Positions 62,801 to 64,000 of a DNA stretch of 64,000 nucleotides are shown in pieces. Source of the stretch: Cystobasidium ongulense (Eukaryota; Basidiomycota; Cystobasidiomycetes; Cystobasidiales; Cystobasidiaceae); NCBI GenBank assembly GCA_022835595.1, contig BQUP01000002.1, forward strand, positions 2,590,534-2,654,533, read 5' to 3'. A model generated the notes under the pieces. It was not told the DNA's origin. It was given only the letters and a program-made list of their open reading frames with translations, and searched no databases. Each line of letters opens with the position of its first letter. Position 1 is the stretch's first letter. A program made the translations under genes and the position numbers.

Positions 62801-64000
62801 CATCTGCTCGCTGTCTTTCGATAAGTTCGTGGAAATTAAATTGTGGGTCGAATTGGTCGGTTTCCGTACGAGGATAGCTGACTAAACCTTTATGGTATAA
62901 CGCTTCGGCAGCCTGTGGATACAGACAGATTCAGCCTGTTTTCCTCTCGATGACCGATGCTTGCATCCATACACTTACTTCCAAAATCTTCTTTGGCGGT
63001 AATCGAAGCAAACGGGATCCATTCTTCTGAAGCTCGACGGTTGTGAGTGGTAAAGGTTTCCTAAGAAGGGGGTTAGTATAGATGGAGTCCACTTGTATAA
63101 GGAGACTAACCATTTGGATGTCGGTGCTGTTTTTACATGTGTGACAGTAGCTTCTGGTCGTAACACACATTGTTCGAAAAGTACCAGAACAGCTGGATGG
63201 TCGAAAAGATGATTTCTTTTCCATTTAAAGCTGACATTGAAGTCGTCTCTTTCCAAAGCCACGTGAATGAACCAGAAAGGTTCAGATACGAAGTTCTGTA
63301 CCTCATTATATCGTTCTACCACGAAGCCTAGAGTTGGAAACTGGCATGAACCTGAGATAGAAAATAGAATGACTTTCAGCTATGTTGAGGGAGCTGTTGA
63401 GAGTTATAGTGACTCACCGTAACTGATGACATTCTCTAAAACTCCCGGAAATGCCTTTTGTAGTTTCATGGTTTGGATTCGAGTTAGCGCTGCACCAATG
63501 CGGAGATCCAAATCTATTCTTGCTTCTACAGCTCTTGCTTGGTTCATGTCGAGAGGGACAGTGTTTCGTGCCGCGTTGTGGATTTGCCTTGATAGCACGT
63601 GACATTATACACGGTAAGAAGTCGCCAGGGTATCAAGTTGGTCCCACAAATGCGACTCACCCTGGGATAATAGCACTGAACCTAGCTCTGGTAACCCTGA
63701 TGTTTGGCTTTGACCTTCGGCACACGTTCGCCACTTCGGATCCAATGTGTTCTCCTTCTCTATCACAATCAGTCCAGATCATAAGCTCGTCCGCCCTTCG
63801 AGCTTCGGCTAGCAGATTTCTTTCAATCCCCTGCATGTTGTTATCCTGGATGACGGACTAGTGTCAGACTACCGTGGCCTGTTGTCAGTCCGATACAACT
63901 GCTCACCTGGGAGATGAAGGTCTTGATCGGAGCGTCGAAGAGGTCAAATGGGTCACAGCTCTGCCATTTACGATGTTGGTCGGTGAAATCGTTGCTTGTG
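59897..64000 (-). CDS. top3: DNA topoisomerase III (type IA) with GRF and CCHC zinc-finger tail (partial, 5' end outside window)
   Basis: Fifteen exons in the window: 64000-63907, 63857-63661, 63587-63418, 63351-63111, 63060-62979, 62912-62552, 62492-62056, 61991-61484, 61428-61214, 61141-61064, 60997-60936, 60861-60714, 60645-60535, 60457-60295 and 60213-59897. The TOPRIM domain has MIWTDCDREGEHIGSEV. The active-site Tyr is in HKGLVSYPRTETDQFDP. LLTEADLVSLMDKNGIG and GTDATIAEHI are also typical. After the core comes a Gly/Asp/Arg-rich linker with RGG repeats. Then two GRF-type fingers (CGCQQEAVERTV...CGFFEW and CQCDLVAAARIC...CRFFEW) and three CCHC knuckles (CFNCGGSDHWANAC, CFTCGSTDHWSRDC, CFKCGEPGHLSTNC) follow. 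Top3 works with a RecQ helicase and Rmi1 on recombination intermediates. The N-terminal ~100 residues are missing. Confidence 0.93.

Overview
This window is nuclear DNA of an intron-rich fungus, most likely a basidiomycete and possibly Ustilaginomycotina. The reasons are split genes with many 40-75 nt GT-AG introns, very close gene spacing, an intron-containing tRNA, and a DH-PH-FYVE exchange factor laid out like Ustilago Don1. The phylum is an inference. No transposon, viral relic, CRISPR array or rRNA was recognised.

Layout, left to right. 1-9 kb: a Syp1/FCHo-type F-BAR endocytic protein (cut by the left edge) diverges from mitochondrial intermediate peptidase (Oct1), which converges on the Don1-like RhoGEF. 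9-19 kb: a secreted pepsin-like protease, a small basic hypothetical protein, an intron-bearing tRNA-Leu(CAA), a SWIB-domain SWI/SNF subunit and a disordered protein with a mitochondrial presequence. 19-28 kb: a GNAT acetyltransferase with a 13-nt exon, Tip20/RINT1, Mgr2, a dienelactone hydrolase with an in-frame stop before its catalytic His, and DAHP synthase. 28-38 kb: a UBA/zinc-finger/UBX Cdc48 adaptor diverging from APC1, then delta-COP with an exon that is only the start codon. 39-48 kb: an RGS-LOV blue-light photoreceptor with a long upstream region rich in CGGTAC motifs, a membrane-anchored GH17 glucanase and phosphoserine aminotransferase. 48-64 kb: a Zn2Cys6 transcription factor, the Rag GTPase Gtr2, a Whi5-like G1/S repressor and DNA topoisomerase III with a long zinc-finger tail (cut by the right edge).

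Most genes are conserved housekeeping genes of trafficking (Syp1, Tip20, delta-COP), mitochondrial import (Oct1, Mgr2), cell cycle (APC1, Whi5-like), TORC1 signalling (Gtr2), amino-acid synthesis (DAHP synthase, Ser1), and chromatin or DNA (Snf12/Rsc6, Top3). They do not form a cluster with a shared function. The most notable sensory component is the RGS-LOV protein, which would join flavin photochemistry to heterotrimeric G-protein or membrane signalling.

Exon boundaries were worked out by hand from reading frame, GT/AG sites, phase and family conservation. In nearly every gene the exon phases add up to one open frame.
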